Below are positions 1-8,952 of a DNA stretch of 64,000 bases, one piece after another. Made by a program: the position numbers and the translations under genes. Location of the stretch: positions 1,240,001 to 1,304,000 of the forward strand of contig NZ_CP015106.1 of assembly GCF_002214565.1 (NCBI RefSeq). Direction: 5' to 3'. Below the pieces are notes generated by a model. The model was given only the letters and a program-made list of their open reading frames with translations, searched no databases and was not told where the DNA came from. Numbering within the stretch: the first letter of the stretch is position 1; every line of letters starts with the position of its first letter. The DNA is from Thermococcus radiotolerans. GTDB taxonomy: Archaea > Methanobacteriota_B > Thermococci > Thermococcales > Thermococcaceae.

Positions 1-1260
1 GGTGGCGTTGGAGCCGTCATGGGCAGCAAGAAGCTCAAGGCGATAGTAGTCCGCGGCCACAAGCGCGTTGAGGTCGCCGACAGGGCGAAGTTCACGAGCG
101 TCGTCAAGGAGAAGACCGACAAGCTGAGGAACGACCCCGTTGCCGGTGGCGGTCTGCCGAAGTACGGAACGGCAGTTCTCGTCAACATCATCAACCAGAA
201 CGGCCTGTATCCGACGAGAAACTTCCAGTACAGCCAGTTTGAGTACGCGGAGGAGCAGAGCGGTGAGGCCATGACCGCGAAGTACCTCATCAGGAACAAG
301 CCGTGTTACGCCTGTCCGATCGGCTGTGGAAGGGTCAACAAGCTCCCAACCCTCGGAATAACCGAAGGGCCAGAGTATGAGAGCATCTGGGCGCTTGGAG
401 CACACAACGGCATAAACGACCTTGCGAGCATAATCCACGCCAACCACATGGCGGACGAGTACGGTCTGGACACCATAAGCCTCGGTGGAACCCTCGCAAC
501 GGCCATGGAGCTCTATGAGAAGGGTATTCTCAAGCAGGAAGACCTCGGAGAGGAGGCTCCCCCGTTCAGGTGGAGCAACAGCGAGGTTCTCCACTACTAC
601 ATCGAGAAGATCGCCAAGAGGGAGGGCTTCGGTGACAAGCTGGCTGAAGGCGGCTACCGCCTCGCCGAGATGTACGGCCACACCGAGTACTTCATGGGCG
701 TCAAGAAGCAGGAGCTTCCGGCTTACGACCCGCGCGGAGCTGAAGGCCACGGCCTCGGTTACGCCACCAACAACCGTGGCGGCTGTCACATCAAGCAGTA
801 CATGATCAGCCCCGAGATTCTCGGTTACCCGTACAAGATGGATCCGCACGACATCGGCGACGAGAAGGTCAAGATGGTCATCCTCTTCCAAGACTTAACC
901 GCTTTGATAGACGCCGCGGGAATGTGCGTCTTCACGACCTTCGGTCTCGGGGCGGACGACTACCGCGACCTGCTGAACGCGGCTATGGGCTGGGACCTCT
1001 CGACCGAGGACTACCTAAAGATAGGCGAGCGCATCTGGAACGCCGAGAGGCTCTTCAACCTGAAGGCAGGCCTCGACCCGCTCAAGGAGGACACCCTGCC
1101 GAAGAGACTCCTCGAGGAGCCCGTCAGGAACGGTCCGAACAAGGGGCACGTCGTCAGACTGCACCTGATGCTTCCGAAGTACTACAAGTTCCGCGGCTGG
1201 ACCGAGGACGGAAAGATAACCGAGGAGAAGATGAAGGAACTCGGAATCGAAGAATTCTGA
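1..1260 (+). CDS. aor: Aldehyde:ferredoxin oxidoreductase (AOR), 5' end outside window
   Basis: Tungsten-pterin enzyme that oxidises aldehydes to acids with ferredoxin as acceptor, in the cytoplasm. The visible 419 residues cover about the last two thirds of the ~605-residue family. The frame is open from base 1 and begins with the GGVGAVMGSK segment that lies near residue 190 of the Pyrococcus enzyme. The Cys cluster CYACPIGCG binds the 4Fe-4S centre, and a distal Cys lies in the segment MCVFTTFGLG. EGPEYESIWALGA and YDPRGAEGHGLGYATNNRGG match AOR itself rather than the FOR, GAPOR or WOR paralogs, judged from memory of the P. furiosus AOR sequence. The Met at base 19 is internal, not the start. 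The stop lies 4 bases before the convergent nucleotidyltransferase gene. Confidence 0.95.
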   Translation, partial: GGVGAVMGSKKLKAIVVRGHKRVEVADRAKFTSVVKEKTDKLRNDPVAGGGLPKYGTAVLVNIINQNGLYPTRNFQYSQFEYAEEQSGEAMTAKYLIRNKPCYACPIGCGRVNKLPTLGITEGPEYESIWALGAHNGINDLASIIHANHMADEYGLDTISLGGTLATAMELYEKGILKQEDLGEEAPPFRWSNSEVLHYYIEKIAKREGFGDKLAEGGYRLAEMYGHTEYFMGVKKQELPAYDPRGAEGHGLGYATNNRGGCHIKQYMISPEILGYPYKMDPHDIGDEKVKMVILFQDLTALIDAAGMCVFTTFGLGADDYRDLLNAAMGWDLSTEDYLKIGERIWNAERLFNLKAGLDPLKEDTLPKRLLEEPVRNGPNKGHVVRLHLMLPKYYKFRGWTEDGKITEEKMKELGIEEF

Positions 1261-1263
1261 TTC

Positions 1264-1941
1264 CTATTTTCTTACCTTTTCTGCCATTTTCTTCACCCTG
1301 GATAGCACGAACTCCCTGAGGAAGCGCTCGTCGAACCCCGTCTTCCTGCCGTCGAGGTAGGCGCTGTATATCCTCACGGCGTCCTCGTCCCTGAGTTTCC
1401 GCAGGGTGCTCAGCACGTCCTCCTTCGTGAGGCTGGAGCCGTTCAGAAAGGCCATCAACCTTGCCGTTTCGCCGGCCAGGATGTGGAGCATCTTCCGGTT
1501 CCCCGAAAAGCGCTCGAGGTTTCTCAAAATGCACTCCAGCCTTCCAGGGAGGAGTTCGTCCAAGGGGTACTCCGGAATGATGTCAACCACGTCCTCCCCG
1601 AGCAGGACAACGTGATTTTCTCTGAAATCCCGCTGGTAGACCGTCAGAAACTTGTAGGGATAGCCCAAGTTGATGGGGTCGCTTAGATTTGAGAGCCATT
1701 CCCAGGCGACGTCAACCTCCACCGGGTTGAGGGACGATGAGCACTCCTCGAGAACCGGCTTTATCTCCAGGAGAACGGACTCCGGGTCGGTTCCGTCCTC
1801 AAGGACCACAAAGAAGTCCACGTCGCTCGTTCCAGGAACGAAGTCGCCCCTAACGAGGGAACCGTACAGAATGAGGGAATGGAGGCCGGAGACCCGGCCG
1901 AGCTTCTCCCGTATGCAGTCCGCGAGCCTTTTGGCCCTCAT
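1264..1941 (-). CDS. Nucleotidyltransferase-domain protein
   Basis: 225 residues. The N-terminal third has the polymerase-beta type nucleotidyltransferase core: LILYGSLVRGDF (GS motif) at about residues 22-33, followed by SDVDFFVVL with the paired catalytic aspartates. The C-terminal half is helical and could be a HEPN-like or substrate-binding part, but I see no diagnostic motif. The start chosen is the ATG at 1941, which overlaps the bpsA stop as ATGA; this implies translational coupling in a bpsA operon. The substrate is unknown. Relatives include aminoglycoside adenylyltransferase-like proteins and minimal nucleotidyltransferases of toxin-antitoxin pairs, but no partner gene of that kind is next to it. 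Confidence 0.75.
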   Translation of the reverse strand: MRAKRLADCIREKLGRVSGLHSLILYGSLVRGDFVPGTSDVDFFVVLEDGTDPESVLLEIKPVLEECSSSLNPVEVDVAWEWLSNLSDPINLGYPYKFLTVYQRDFRENHVVLLGEDVVDIIPEYPLDELLPGRLECILRNLERFSGNRKMLHILAGETARLMAFLNGSSLTKEDVLSTLRKLRDEDAVRIYSAYLDGRKTGFDERFLREFVLSRVKKMAEKVRK

Positions 1942-2993
1942 GTGGTCGAGGCCTCTTCGTCGTTGTAGAGCTCGTCGCCGACCGTAATCCTCTCCTCGAA
2001 GCCCTTCGAGCCCTCGAGGGTCTGAATCCTGAACATGTAGCTCTTGTACCAGTTGTATGACGGCTTGACCTTGACCGGCAGGAGCTTCCAGGCTCTGGTT
2101 TCCTCCTCGTAGCCCCAGTTGACGTACTCGTTGAAGTTCCTGATGATGTCGGTGATGACGACCCCGAACTCGTTGATGAGGACCTTCTGGATCTCCTTCC
2201 ACTTGTCGAGAGAGCTCTCGCGCCTCGTTATGCCGAAGTAGCCGGCACAGCCGGGCCCTTTGAGGGTCGCTATTCCCCTGCCGACGAACGCCCTTATGGC
2301 GTCAACCGTCTCGGGCGGGTCGGTGATGAAGGTGTCGAACTTGTGGAGCGCGTAGTCCGGGAGCGGCTCCCTCAAATCGAAGGTGAACATCTCGATGTTC
2401 TCGTAGCCGAGCTCGTCGGCGGTCTTCTCGATGAACTTCACGAGGCGCTCGTCTATGTCGAGGACCGCTATCCTCTTGGGAAGGCCGCTGAGCATGAGGG
2501 CTATGCTGGTCAGATCGTCGTCGCCAAGGACGAAGACCTCCTTGTTCTCAAGGTCCCCGCGCGTGTGCATGAGGGCTATCCTGGCGACGGTGGTCTCGGG
2601 GGTAACGTAGGCCTGGTCGAAGTCGTGCTTGGGCTGCGGGCGGTCTTTGACTATCTCCTTGAACTGCTCAAGGAGGTCGCTGAACGCTGAAAGCTCGACG
2701 GTCTTGCCCTCGCAGTGGGAGCAGGTGTAGTCCTTCCTGGCGCCTATTCCATACTTCTCCACCAGCTTCCTGCCGCTCTGGGTGAGGACGACGCTCGGGC
2801 CGTCGAAGGCCACGTAGCCGAGCTCATGGAGTGCAGTGACAACGGCAACGACGAGCGGGAGCGGCTCCTCGCTGAGGTCAACGATTCTCCAGACGTCTCC
2901 ACTCGCCTGGATGGCGCTCAGAACGTTCTCGACGGTTCTCTCGTAAACGGGGATGCTCGTCTTCTCCCTAACCTTTTCCACTATCTCCCTCAT
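1938..2993 (-). CDS. bpsA: N4-bis(aminopropyl)spermidine synthase BpsA
   Basis: Transfers aminopropyl groups from decarboxylated S-adenosylmethionine to spermidine to make the branched polyamine N4-bis(aminopropyl)spermidine, needed for growth at the upper temperature limit. At 351 residues it has the length of the T. kodakarensis enzyme and matches it along its length. Features seen: an N-terminal winged-helix-like part, a CSHC pair near residue 95, a Rossmann core with FVLGDDDLTS and AVLDIDERL, and the FITDPPETV motif at the active site. The ATG at 2993 was preferred to an ATG 7 codons upstream because the protein then starts MREIVEKVREKT, as in the known enzyme. It is translationally coupled to the downstream nucleotidyltransferase. 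Confidence 0.93.
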   Translation of the reverse strand: MREIVEKVREKTSIPVYERTVENVLSAIQASGDVWRIVDLSEEPLPLVVAVVTALHELGYVAFDGPSVVLTQSGRKLVEKYGIGARKDYTCSHCEGKTVELSAFSDLLEQFKEIVKDRPQPKHDFDQAYVTPETTVARIALMHTRGDLENKEVFVLGDDDLTSIALMLSGLPKRIAVLDIDERLVKFIEKTADELGYENIEMFTFDLREPLPDYALHKFDTFITDPPETVDAIRAFVGRGIATLKGPGCAGYFGITRRESSLDKWKEIQKVLINEFGVVITDIIRNFNEYVNWGYEEETRAWKLLPVKVKPSYNWYKSYMFRIQTLEGSKGFEERITVGDELYNDEEASTT

Positions 2994-3101
2994 CGCAAGC
3001 ACCTCCAGAAGCATTTTAGGTTCGTGAACGGGGTTAGGGTGGGTCTCTTTTAAGGTTTTCCCAGCGGCAAGTTTAATAAGTGGGGCGTTTAGTGGCCTTC
3101 G

Positions 3102-3842
3102 ATGATAAAGCCAGTGGGAGACGAGTTCGTCAAGCGCTACCGCCTCGAGTACAACCTAGAGGCCCTTGAGAGGGTTAGAGGGGAAATCGGCGAAGAAGCT
3201 TACTCCCGCCTGAAGGCCTTGATAGAATACCGACTGAGCGGGAAGGACTTCGACCGCTCTCCGGTCGGCGTTAAGATGGCCCTGGCCTTCTCCGCTGGTT
3301 CCGACAGCACGGCCGCGCTCAAAATACTCCGCTGGGCGGGCTTTGAGGTGGTGCCCGTAACGGTCAGGCTTCCCCAGATGAACGAGGCGGTCGTAGAGAG
3401 GGCAGAGCGGCTGGGGGCTGTCTTCGTCGAGGTTCCCGGATACCTTGAGGTCATCACCGCCCAGATGGAGAAGGGCGCGCCGATCTGCGGCAAGTGCCAC
3501 TCGATGGTAATGGCCGCCGTGGAGGGGTACGCGAAGGAAAACGGGATAAAAATCCTCGCCAGCGGCGATCTGCTCAGCTCGGGCCTCATCTCGATCTACG
3601 AAACCGAGGAAATCATTATCTTGAACCTTCCAGCGTTCTTAGCCCTGGACAAGGCCGAGATAATCGAGATCATCGGGGGCAGATACGACCTCAAATTCGG
3701 CTGTCCCATCCTCTGGGAGACATTCAGGAAAGCACCGAGCGTAAAGCGCTTCGCCATGCAGAGGATTCTCCGGGAGCTCCGCGCCAGGGCAATAACCCCC
3801 GAGATGGCCGAGGCGCTGATACTGGACGTGCTGTCCAGATAG
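3102..3842 (+). CDS. PP-loop superfamily ATP pyrophosphatase
   Basis: 246 residues. The PP-loop reads AFSAGSDSTAALK near residues 62-74, the adenylating motif of the N-type ATP pyrophosphatases (QueC, TtuA, TilS, ThiI classes). A pair of Cys in PICGKCH near residue 127 and another Cys in KFGCPILWETF could hold a metal or take part in sulfur transfer. The N-terminal 60 residues are an extra helical region. The combination suggests a nucleoside-modifying or sulfur-transfer enzyme, but the exact product cannot be named. The frame opens 11 bases after a TTTAATAAG promoter-like box near 3072-3080 and upstream of the DUF59 gene. Confidence 0.7.
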   Translation: MIKPVGDEFVKRYRLEYNLEALERVRGEIGEEAYSRLKALIEYRLSGKDFDRSPVGVKMALAFSAGSDSTAALKILRWAGFEVVPVTVRLPQMNEAVVERAERLGAVFVEVPGYLEVITAQMEKGAPICGKCHSMVMAAVEGYAKENGIKILASGDLLSSGLISIYETEEIIILNLPAFLALDKAEIIEIIGGRYDLKFGCPILWETFRKAPSVKRFAMQRILRELRARAITPEMAEALILDVLSR

Positions 3843-3865
3843 TTACTCATTTCTGACCCAAAAGG

Positions 3866-3872
3866 TTTAAAT
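3866..3872 (+). promoter_or_regulatory. TATA box of the DUF59 gene
   Basis: TTTAAAT lies 34 bases before the ATG at 3906. The ribosome binding site AGGTGGTG ends a few bases before that ATG. Confidence 0.6.
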
Positions 3873-3905
3873 CTGTCATCCGGAACTTCACCCAGGTGGT
3901 GAATA

Positions 3906-4771
<866 letters not shown>

Positions 4772-4773
4772 AG

Positions 4774-4838
4774 CCTCTTCTTTTTCCCCTTCATTGGGCT
4801 CGCTTTTCTGAAAGTCCTGGAAGATTTAAAAGAAGAGG
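4774..4838. terminator. Bidirectional T-rich terminator between convergent genes
   Basis: Between the ferredoxin stop and the pncB stop there is an 11-base inverted repeat (arms 4774-4784 and 4828-4838, core CCTCTTCTTTT). Each arm gives a T-rich run on the strand of the gene it follows, as expected for archaeal termination in both directions. Confidence 0.5.
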
Positions 4839-4841
4839 AAG

Positions 4842-6014
4842 TCACTCCAGGCCAAGTCCAAACTTCTCGGCCTGCTCGAGCACGTACTCCCTTATCTCCC
4901 TCGCCTTCGGCAGCTCCGCCACTATCTCTCCGTTCTCGATAAGCGGCCTGAGGAGCGGCTCAACCTTCGCCCCGCAGACCGGGCAGCGTTCGAGCTTTTT
5001 GCCCGCTGGAACGCGGTGGTAGTGGCCGTTCTCGCAGCGGTATATCTGCTTCCTTCCGCTGAGCTTGCCGCGCTTCGTTATCGGCTTCCCCTCTATCTCA
5101 ACTATGTCGAGCGAGAAGTCAACGGGCTTGGCGCTCGCTATCGAGCCGCCAACGCCGAAGGCATCCGCAACGTCCACTATCTCCCTTATACTCTCCTCGT
5201 CGAGACCGCCGCTCACGAAGATTTTGACGTTCTCATGACCCCTGAGGTCGAGCTCCCAGCGGACCTCCTCGATTATCCTCCTGAAGTTGCCCCTCCTGGA
5301 GCTCGGGGTGTCGAGCCTGACCGCGGTGAGCCTCTCGCCCAGGGCTTCTGCAGCCATCAGGGCCTCGAACTTCTCGTCACAGAGCGTATCCACCAAAGCG
5401 GTTCTCGGAACCTCGGGCTCAATGACCTCGTCGAAGTACTTCCAGGCTTTCACCTGGTCGCCAACGACGAGGATGAGCGCGTGGGGCATCGTGCCGACGG
5501 GCTTCTCCCCCATCATCTCAGCACCCAGAACGCCGCTGACACCGTCGCAGCCGCCTATGAATGCCGAGCGGTCTATCATCGGCGCTATTGCCGGATGCAT
5601 GTGCCTTATGCCGAAGGAGTAGACAGGTTTGAAGTCCGCCGCTATCTTCGTTCTGAGTGCGGCGGTGGCTATTCCCGTGGCCTGGCTGAGCATTCCCAGC
5701 AAAGCGGTCTCGTAGATTCCAAACTCCTTGTAATAGCCCTCTACCTGGAGGACGGGCTCGTAGGGGTGGAATATCGTTCCCTCCGGCATCGCATAGACGT
5801 TTATGGGGAGCCCCTCAAGGAGCTTTGCGACCTCTTCAATACCAGCCAGAACCCCCCACTTCCAGCCCTTCGGAAGGGAAGTCGTTGTCACGTCGGCGAA
5901 AACCTTCCTGTGGATGCCCTTCTCGACGAGTATCTTCTTCGTCCTGATGAAGTAAACGTCAGTGGTCTTTCCGGCTTTGATATCCTCCTCGTGGGCGATG
6001 TAGAAGTCTCTCAT
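4842..6014 (-). CDS. pncB: Nicotinate phosphoribosyltransferase
   Basis: 390 residues; makes nicotinate mononucleotide from nicotinate and PRPP for NAD salvage. Seen: MRDFYIAHEEDIKAGKTTDVYF at the N-terminus, the central FGIRHMHPAI and FIGGCDGVSG segments, VRLDTPSSRRGN and the phosphate-binding KIFVSGGLDEESI, ending in GVGGSIASAK. A C-terminal zinc ribbon (YRCENGH ... ERCPVCGAK, about residues 325-350) is typical of the archaeal type. The start at 6014 is preceded by GGTGAGGAG. Its TATA box (CCTTAAATCG, 6045-6054, minus strand) lies close to the divergent flavodoxin promoter. Confidence 0.92.
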   Translation of the reverse strand: MRDFYIAHEEDIKAGKTTDVYFIRTKKILVEKGIHRKVFADVTTTSLPKGWKWGVLAGIEEVAKLLEGLPINVYAMPEGTIFHPYEPVLQVEGYYKEFGIYETALLGMLSQATGIATAALRTKIAADFKPVYSFGIRHMHPAIAPMIDRSAFIGGCDGVSGVLGAEMMGEKPVGTMPHALILVVGDQVKAWKYFDEVIEPEVPRTALVDTLCDEKFEALMAAEALGERLTAVRLDTPSSRRGNFRRIIEEVRWELDLRGHENVKIFVSGGLDEESIREIVDVADAFGVGGSIASAKPVDFSLDIVEIEGKPITKRGKLSGRKQIYRCENGHYHRVPAGKKLERCPVCGAKVEPLLRPLIENGEIVAELPKAREIREYVLEQAEKFGLGLE

Positions 6015-6070
6015 TTCTCCTCACCTGATAGGGAGTTCTCGCCATCCGATTTAAGGCTTTCCGGGAAAAG

Positions 6071-6080
6071 GCTTATAAGA
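6071..6080 (+). promoter_or_regulatory. TATA box of the flavodoxin-TetR-SDR operon
   Basis: GCTTATAAGA preceded by an A/G-rich BRE-like stretch. The expected transcription start is near 6100, right at the operator palindrome. Confidence 0.65.
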
Positions 6081-6086
6081 CTAAAA

Positions 6087-6100
6087 ACCGACCGGTCGGT
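6087..6100. promoter_or_regulatory. Perfect 14-bp operator palindrome, TetR type
   Basis: ACCGACCGGTCGGT is a perfect palindrome placed between the TATA box and the flavodoxin start, at the expected transcription start. The operon encodes a TetR-family repressor as its second gene, so autorepression is the simplest reading. The motif resembles operators known for bacterial TetR-family regulators. Confidence 0.75.
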
Positions 6101-6110
6101 AGGTGAAATA

Positions 6111-6587
6111 ATGAAGGTCTGCATAGTCTACGACTCCAAGAGGGGCTCGACCGAGAGGGTGGCGCGGGCGATGGAAATGGCCCTCCGGGAGAGAGGCTTC
6201 GAAGCCCGTGCATGGAACGCGGGGCAGAATCCGGACGTTGATGACTGCGACCTCGTGGTCATCGGGGCGCCCATCTACTACGAACGTCCCCTACCGGGAA
6301 TCGGGAGGTTCATCGCATCGAAGAACGGCCTGAAAGGAAAGAAGGTCGCGGTCTTCATACTCTGCATAGCCGACAGGTTCGGGAAGCTCGGTAGGAGATA
6401 CACCGAGCGGAGGTACCTCAGGATGATGACCGAGCCCATCAAGGGGAGGATAATCGCCGCCCGGGTCTTCGACGGCTGGATACTGGGTGAGAACGAAGGG
6501 ACGATAGACGAAGCCAGGGGCTGGATAATGCGGGTCGTTGAGGCCTTCGAAGATGGAAGAGGGCTCGGAATCGAGCATCCGGGGTGA
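6111..6587 (+). CDS. Flavodoxin family protein
   Basis: 158 residues. The N-terminus KVCIVYDSKRGSTERVA is the FMN phosphate-binding loop of flavodoxins; VVIGAPIYYERPLPGI and KVAVFILCI follow as in flavodoxin-domain proteins related to protoporphyrinogen oxidase-like HemG. The start is the ATG at 6111 after AGGTGAAATA; a much longer open frame upstream is a shadow of pncB. It is the first gene of an operon with a TetR regulator and an SDR dehydrogenase; the stop overlaps the next gene's ribosome binding site. A redox role under the control of a small ligand sensed by the TetR protein is an inference. Confidence 0.85.
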   Translation: MKVCIVYDSKRGSTERVARAMEMALRERGFEARAWNAGQNPDVDDCDLVVIGAPIYYERPLPGIGRFIASKNGLKGKKVAVFILCIADRFGKLGRRYTERRYLRMMTEPIKGRIIAARVFDGWILGENEGTIDEARGWIMRVVEAFEDGRGLGIEHPG

Positions 6588-6592
6588 TGGGG

Positions 6593-7141
6593 ATGAAGGG
6601 AGAGGAAACCAGGAGAAGGATAGTGGAATCTGCCCTCGAACTGTTCAGTGAGAAGTCCTACCACGACGTCTCCATGGAGGAGATAGCGAAAAAAGCAGGC
6701 CTCTCAAAGGGCGGCCTCTTCCACCACTTCCCGAGCAAGTACGACCTCGCCAGAACCGTCCTGTTCACGCTCCTCGACGAGTGGCTGGAGAACCTCACGG
6801 CGAGGCTGGAGGGACTCTCGGGCAGGGAGAAGCTTGAAACCCTCGTGGATGCGGCGTTTGAGCTGATAACGACCAGTCCAAAGCTTTCACGCTTTTTCCT
6901 GGAGCTGTATGAGGAGAGCCTGAGACTGAACAAAACCGCCGACTGGGACGAGTTCTACGGGCGGTACCTAGGCTCTGTGTCCAGCATTCTCAGGGATGCG
7001 GGCGCGAGGGATCCGGAGAAGAAGGCCCTGCTCCTGGGGGCGCTGGTGGACGGCCTCGCCCTTCACCACCTCCTCTCGGGGGGGAAGCTCTTCGAAGTCG
7101 AGGACATGAAGGAAGAGGTTCTGAGGATTATGGAGGGATGA
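6593..7141 (+). CDS. TetR/AcrR family transcriptional regulator
   Basis: 182 residues. The N-terminal 50 residues are a clear TetR helix-turn-helix: TRRRIVESALELFSEKSYHD, then VSMEEIAKKAGLSKGG, then LFHHFPSKYDLA. The C-terminal ~120 residues are the variable, helical ligand-binding and dimer domain; no known ligand signature is visible. The ATG at 6593 has a GGTGAT ribosome binding site 4 bases away, the spacing used throughout this window; an ATG at 6587 is the alternative. It very likely binds the 14-bp palindrome at 6087-6100 ahead of the operon. TetR proteins are less common in archaea than in bacteria, and an operator this regular is unusual. Confidence 0.9.
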   Translation: MKGEETRRRIVESALELFSEKSYHDVSMEEIAKKAGLSKGGLFHHFPSKYDLARTVLFTLLDEWLENLTARLEGLSGREKLETLVDAAFELITTSPKLSRFFLELYEESLRLNKTADWDEFYGRYLGSVSSILRDAGARDPEKKALLLGALVDGLALHHLLSGGKLFEVEDMKEEVLRIMEG

Positions 7142-7145
7142 GTTT

Positions 7146-7937
7146 ATGGAAAGGCCTCTGGGCGATCTCATCTCCCTGGAGGGGAGGAAAGCCCTGATAA
7201 CAGGCGCGGCATCGGGAATAGGCCGCGCGACGGCGCTTCGCTTCGCCGAGGCTGGGGCAGACCTGGAACTCGTGGATATAGACGAGTTTGGGCTGAGGGA
7301 GACCAAGTCGCTCGCCGAGGAGTTCGGCGTCGAGGTCGGTATTCACCGCGTTGACCTCTCGAAGAAGATTGAGGTGGACGCGCTCTGGGAGGCCCTGAGG
7401 GGCAGGGAGCCAGATATCCTGGTTAACAACGCCGGTGTATACTGGTTCAAGGACTTCACGGAGGTCGACGAGGGGTTCTACGAGAGGGTCATGGCGATAA
7501 ACCTTGACTCCGTCTTCTGGATGTGTCAGCACTTCGTCAGGGCAAGGAAGGACAGGGGAGGCGTGATAATCAACGTGAGCTCGATAGAAGCTTTTCTCCC
7601 CTTTGCCAAGGGTCTTGCCCACTACGACGCGGCCAAGCTTGGCGTGGTTGCCCTCACCAGGGCGATAGCCAGGGACTACGGCAAGAAAATCCGGGCCAAC
7701 GTAGTGGTTCCGGGGGGCATAGAGACAGAGGGCGTGAAGAGGCTCAAGAAGGAGGCGATAATGAAGTTCGACATGGAGAAGATAAGCATCTCGTTCAACT
7801 TCAACGCGCGCCTCCCGATGGGCCGCTTCGGCCAGCCGGATGAGGTAGCCAGGGTCATGCTGTTCCTGGCGAGCGACCTGGCGAGCTACGTCAACGGGGC
7901 GGTGATTCCAGTTGATGGTGGGTTCCTCTCAACCTAA
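7146..7937 (+). CDS. Short-chain dehydrogenase/reductase (SDR)
   Basis: 263 residues, classical SDR. Nucleotide-binding TGAASGIG near residue 20, acidic VDIDE after beta-2 (NAD preference likely), NNAG near residue 90, and the catalytic Ser-Tyr-Lys set in NVSSIE and YDAAK. The C-terminus PMGRFGQPDEVARVMLFLAS ... VNGAVIPVDGGF is the standard family end. The substrate cannot be told from sequence; 3-oxoacyl reductase-like and alcohol or sugar dehydrogenases share this form. It is the last gene of the flavodoxin-TetR operon, 4 bases after the regulator, and its 3' end overlaps the convergent UPF0282 gene by 9 bases. Confidence 0.88.
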   Translation: MERPLGDLISLEGRKALITGAASGIGRATALRFAEAGADLELVDIDEFGLRETKSLAEEFGVEVGIHRVDLSKKIEVDALWEALRGREPDILVNNAGVYWFKDFTEVDEGFYERVMAINLDSVFWMCQHFVRARKDRGGVIINVSSIEAFLPFAKGLAHYDAAKLGVVALTRAIARDYGKKIRANVVVPGGIETEGVKRLKKEAIMKFDMEKISISFNFNARLPMGRFGQPDEVARVMLFLASDLASYVNGAVIPVDGGFLST

Positions 7938-8828
7938 CCTGAAGGGCAGCTCGACGCTTTCTCCGCTTTCCCTTTTATGAAGCTCCCGCCTGTAGGCCTC
8001 CAGTGGTTTGTCCTCAACCTTCAGGTAAGCGGCGAACGTCTTTGGAGTTTCCTCCAGCTCATCGAAGAACTCCGGATAGCGTTTGTCCCTGATGATGTGG
8101 TGGTCGAGTATTACCTCAGCCCCCGTTTCGCGGATTATCTCGTTGAGGTTCTTGATGCCAGTTTCCCAGCTGCCCTCGGCGCGTTTTCCGAGGTAGGTCG
8201 GCGGGCCACCTGTGATGAGCAGGTCCGGATTCTTCTCCACTATCCATTCAACGGCCTTCCTGTTGAGGAGCTGAATGTCGCTGGCGTGGATTAAGCGGAA
8301 GCCGTCGTCAATCATGACCATGACAACGAAACCAAGCTTCGAACCCTCGCTTCCGTGAGGAACAGCAGGGGAGAACTCCAGCGTAACGCCGCCGAGGTCG
8401 AAGCTCCCCCCGTCCGCGAACTCTATCCTCTCCGCTATCGGCTCGGCGTTCTTCATGAAGGCCCAAGCGCGCTTCCTCTGGCTGAAGTTGATGTTCTCCC
8501 TCGGGTGTTTTATGAGGAGGAGCTTTCCGGAGTAGATTTCTCCCGCGTATTCCTCGCTGGAGCTCTCGTAGAGGCCCTCGAAGAAAGGCGTGTGGTGATC
8601 GTAGTGGTAGTGGGAGATGGTGACAACGTCCGCCCTTCGGGCGTAGCCCTGAAGCTTGCGGCGCATCCTGTGAAGAGTCTCTATCTCGACCCTTGCGGGA
8701 GGAAGGCCGTAGCGCTTAGGGCCGAGGGCAACGCCGGGGTCTATGAGGGCTTTTATCCCGGATGCTTCAACGAAGGTTGCCAGGCTCCTCACGCCAAGGC
8801 TTTCGGAGGCGAGTGGAATGATCCTCAT
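7929..8828 (-). CDS. UPF0282 family metallo-beta-lactamase-fold protein
   Basis: 299 residues. The metal site motif SHYHYDHHTPF near residue 75 is the HxHxDH signature. Further ligands are probably in PAVPHGSEGS, HASDIQ and LDHHIIRD. The family is found mainly in archaea and its substrate is not known. The start at 8828 gives MRIIPLASESLGVRSLATF, the conserved family N-terminus; an ATG 4 codons upstream is the alternative. It is divergent from the sRNA and the gene at 8958. Confidence 0.82.
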   Translation of the reverse strand: MRIIPLASESLGVRSLATFVEASGIKALIDPGVALGPKRYGLPPARVEIETLHRMRRKLQGYARRADVVTISHYHYDHHTPFFEGLYESSSEEYAGEIYSGKLLLIKHPRENINFSQRKRAWAFMKNAEPIAERIEFADGGSFDLGGVTLEFSPAVPHGSEGSKLGFVVMVMIDDGFRLIHASDIQLLNRKAVEWIVEKNPDLLITGGPPTYLGKRAEGSWETGIKNLNEIIRETGAEVILDHHIIRDKRYPEFFDELEETPKTFAAYLKVEDKPLEAYRRELHKRESGESVELPFRLG

Positions 8829-8860
8829 GATTCTCCCCATGTTAGACTTCCATGCTAAAC

Positions 8861-8869
8861 CTTAATAAG
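8861..8869 (+). promoter_or_regulatory. TATA box of the C/D sRNA and gene 8958
   Basis: CTTAATAAG; a start about 26 bases downstream falls near 8891, at the 5' end of the sRNA. Confidence 0.55.
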
Positions 8870-8890
8870 TCCTGCCCGTTAGTGGAAGTT

Positions 8891-8952
8891 GACCGATGAA
8901 GAGTGTCATCCCTCCTGATGCCAAGATGATGACATTATCCCCACCTGAGGTG
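8891..8952 (+). ncRNA. C/D box sRNA (2'-O-methylation guide) with two 23S targets
   Basis: Boxes in order: C CCGATGA (8893-8899), D' CTGA (8915-8918), C' ATGATGA (8926-8932), D CTGA (8945-8948). The D guide is exactly 12 nt. The D' guide shares TGTCATCCCT with the antisense of the 23S rRNA at 35160-35169, giving 10 bp. The D guide shares TTATCCCCA with 35139-35147, giving 9 bp. By the N+5 rule the methylated residues would be the rRNA guanosines at 35166 and 35144 (minus strand), 22 nt apart. Two guides that hit neighbouring sites make chance unlikely. The C to D' distance is 15 nt, longer than the usual 12. The 3' end overlaps the ribosome binding site of gene 8958. Confidence 0.75.

Noticed and set aside
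5016-6110. Long open frame on the plus strand ahead of the flavodoxin gene
   Set aside because: It is antisense to pncB throughout; the flavodoxin domain begins only at 6111, where the ribosome binding site and promoter are.
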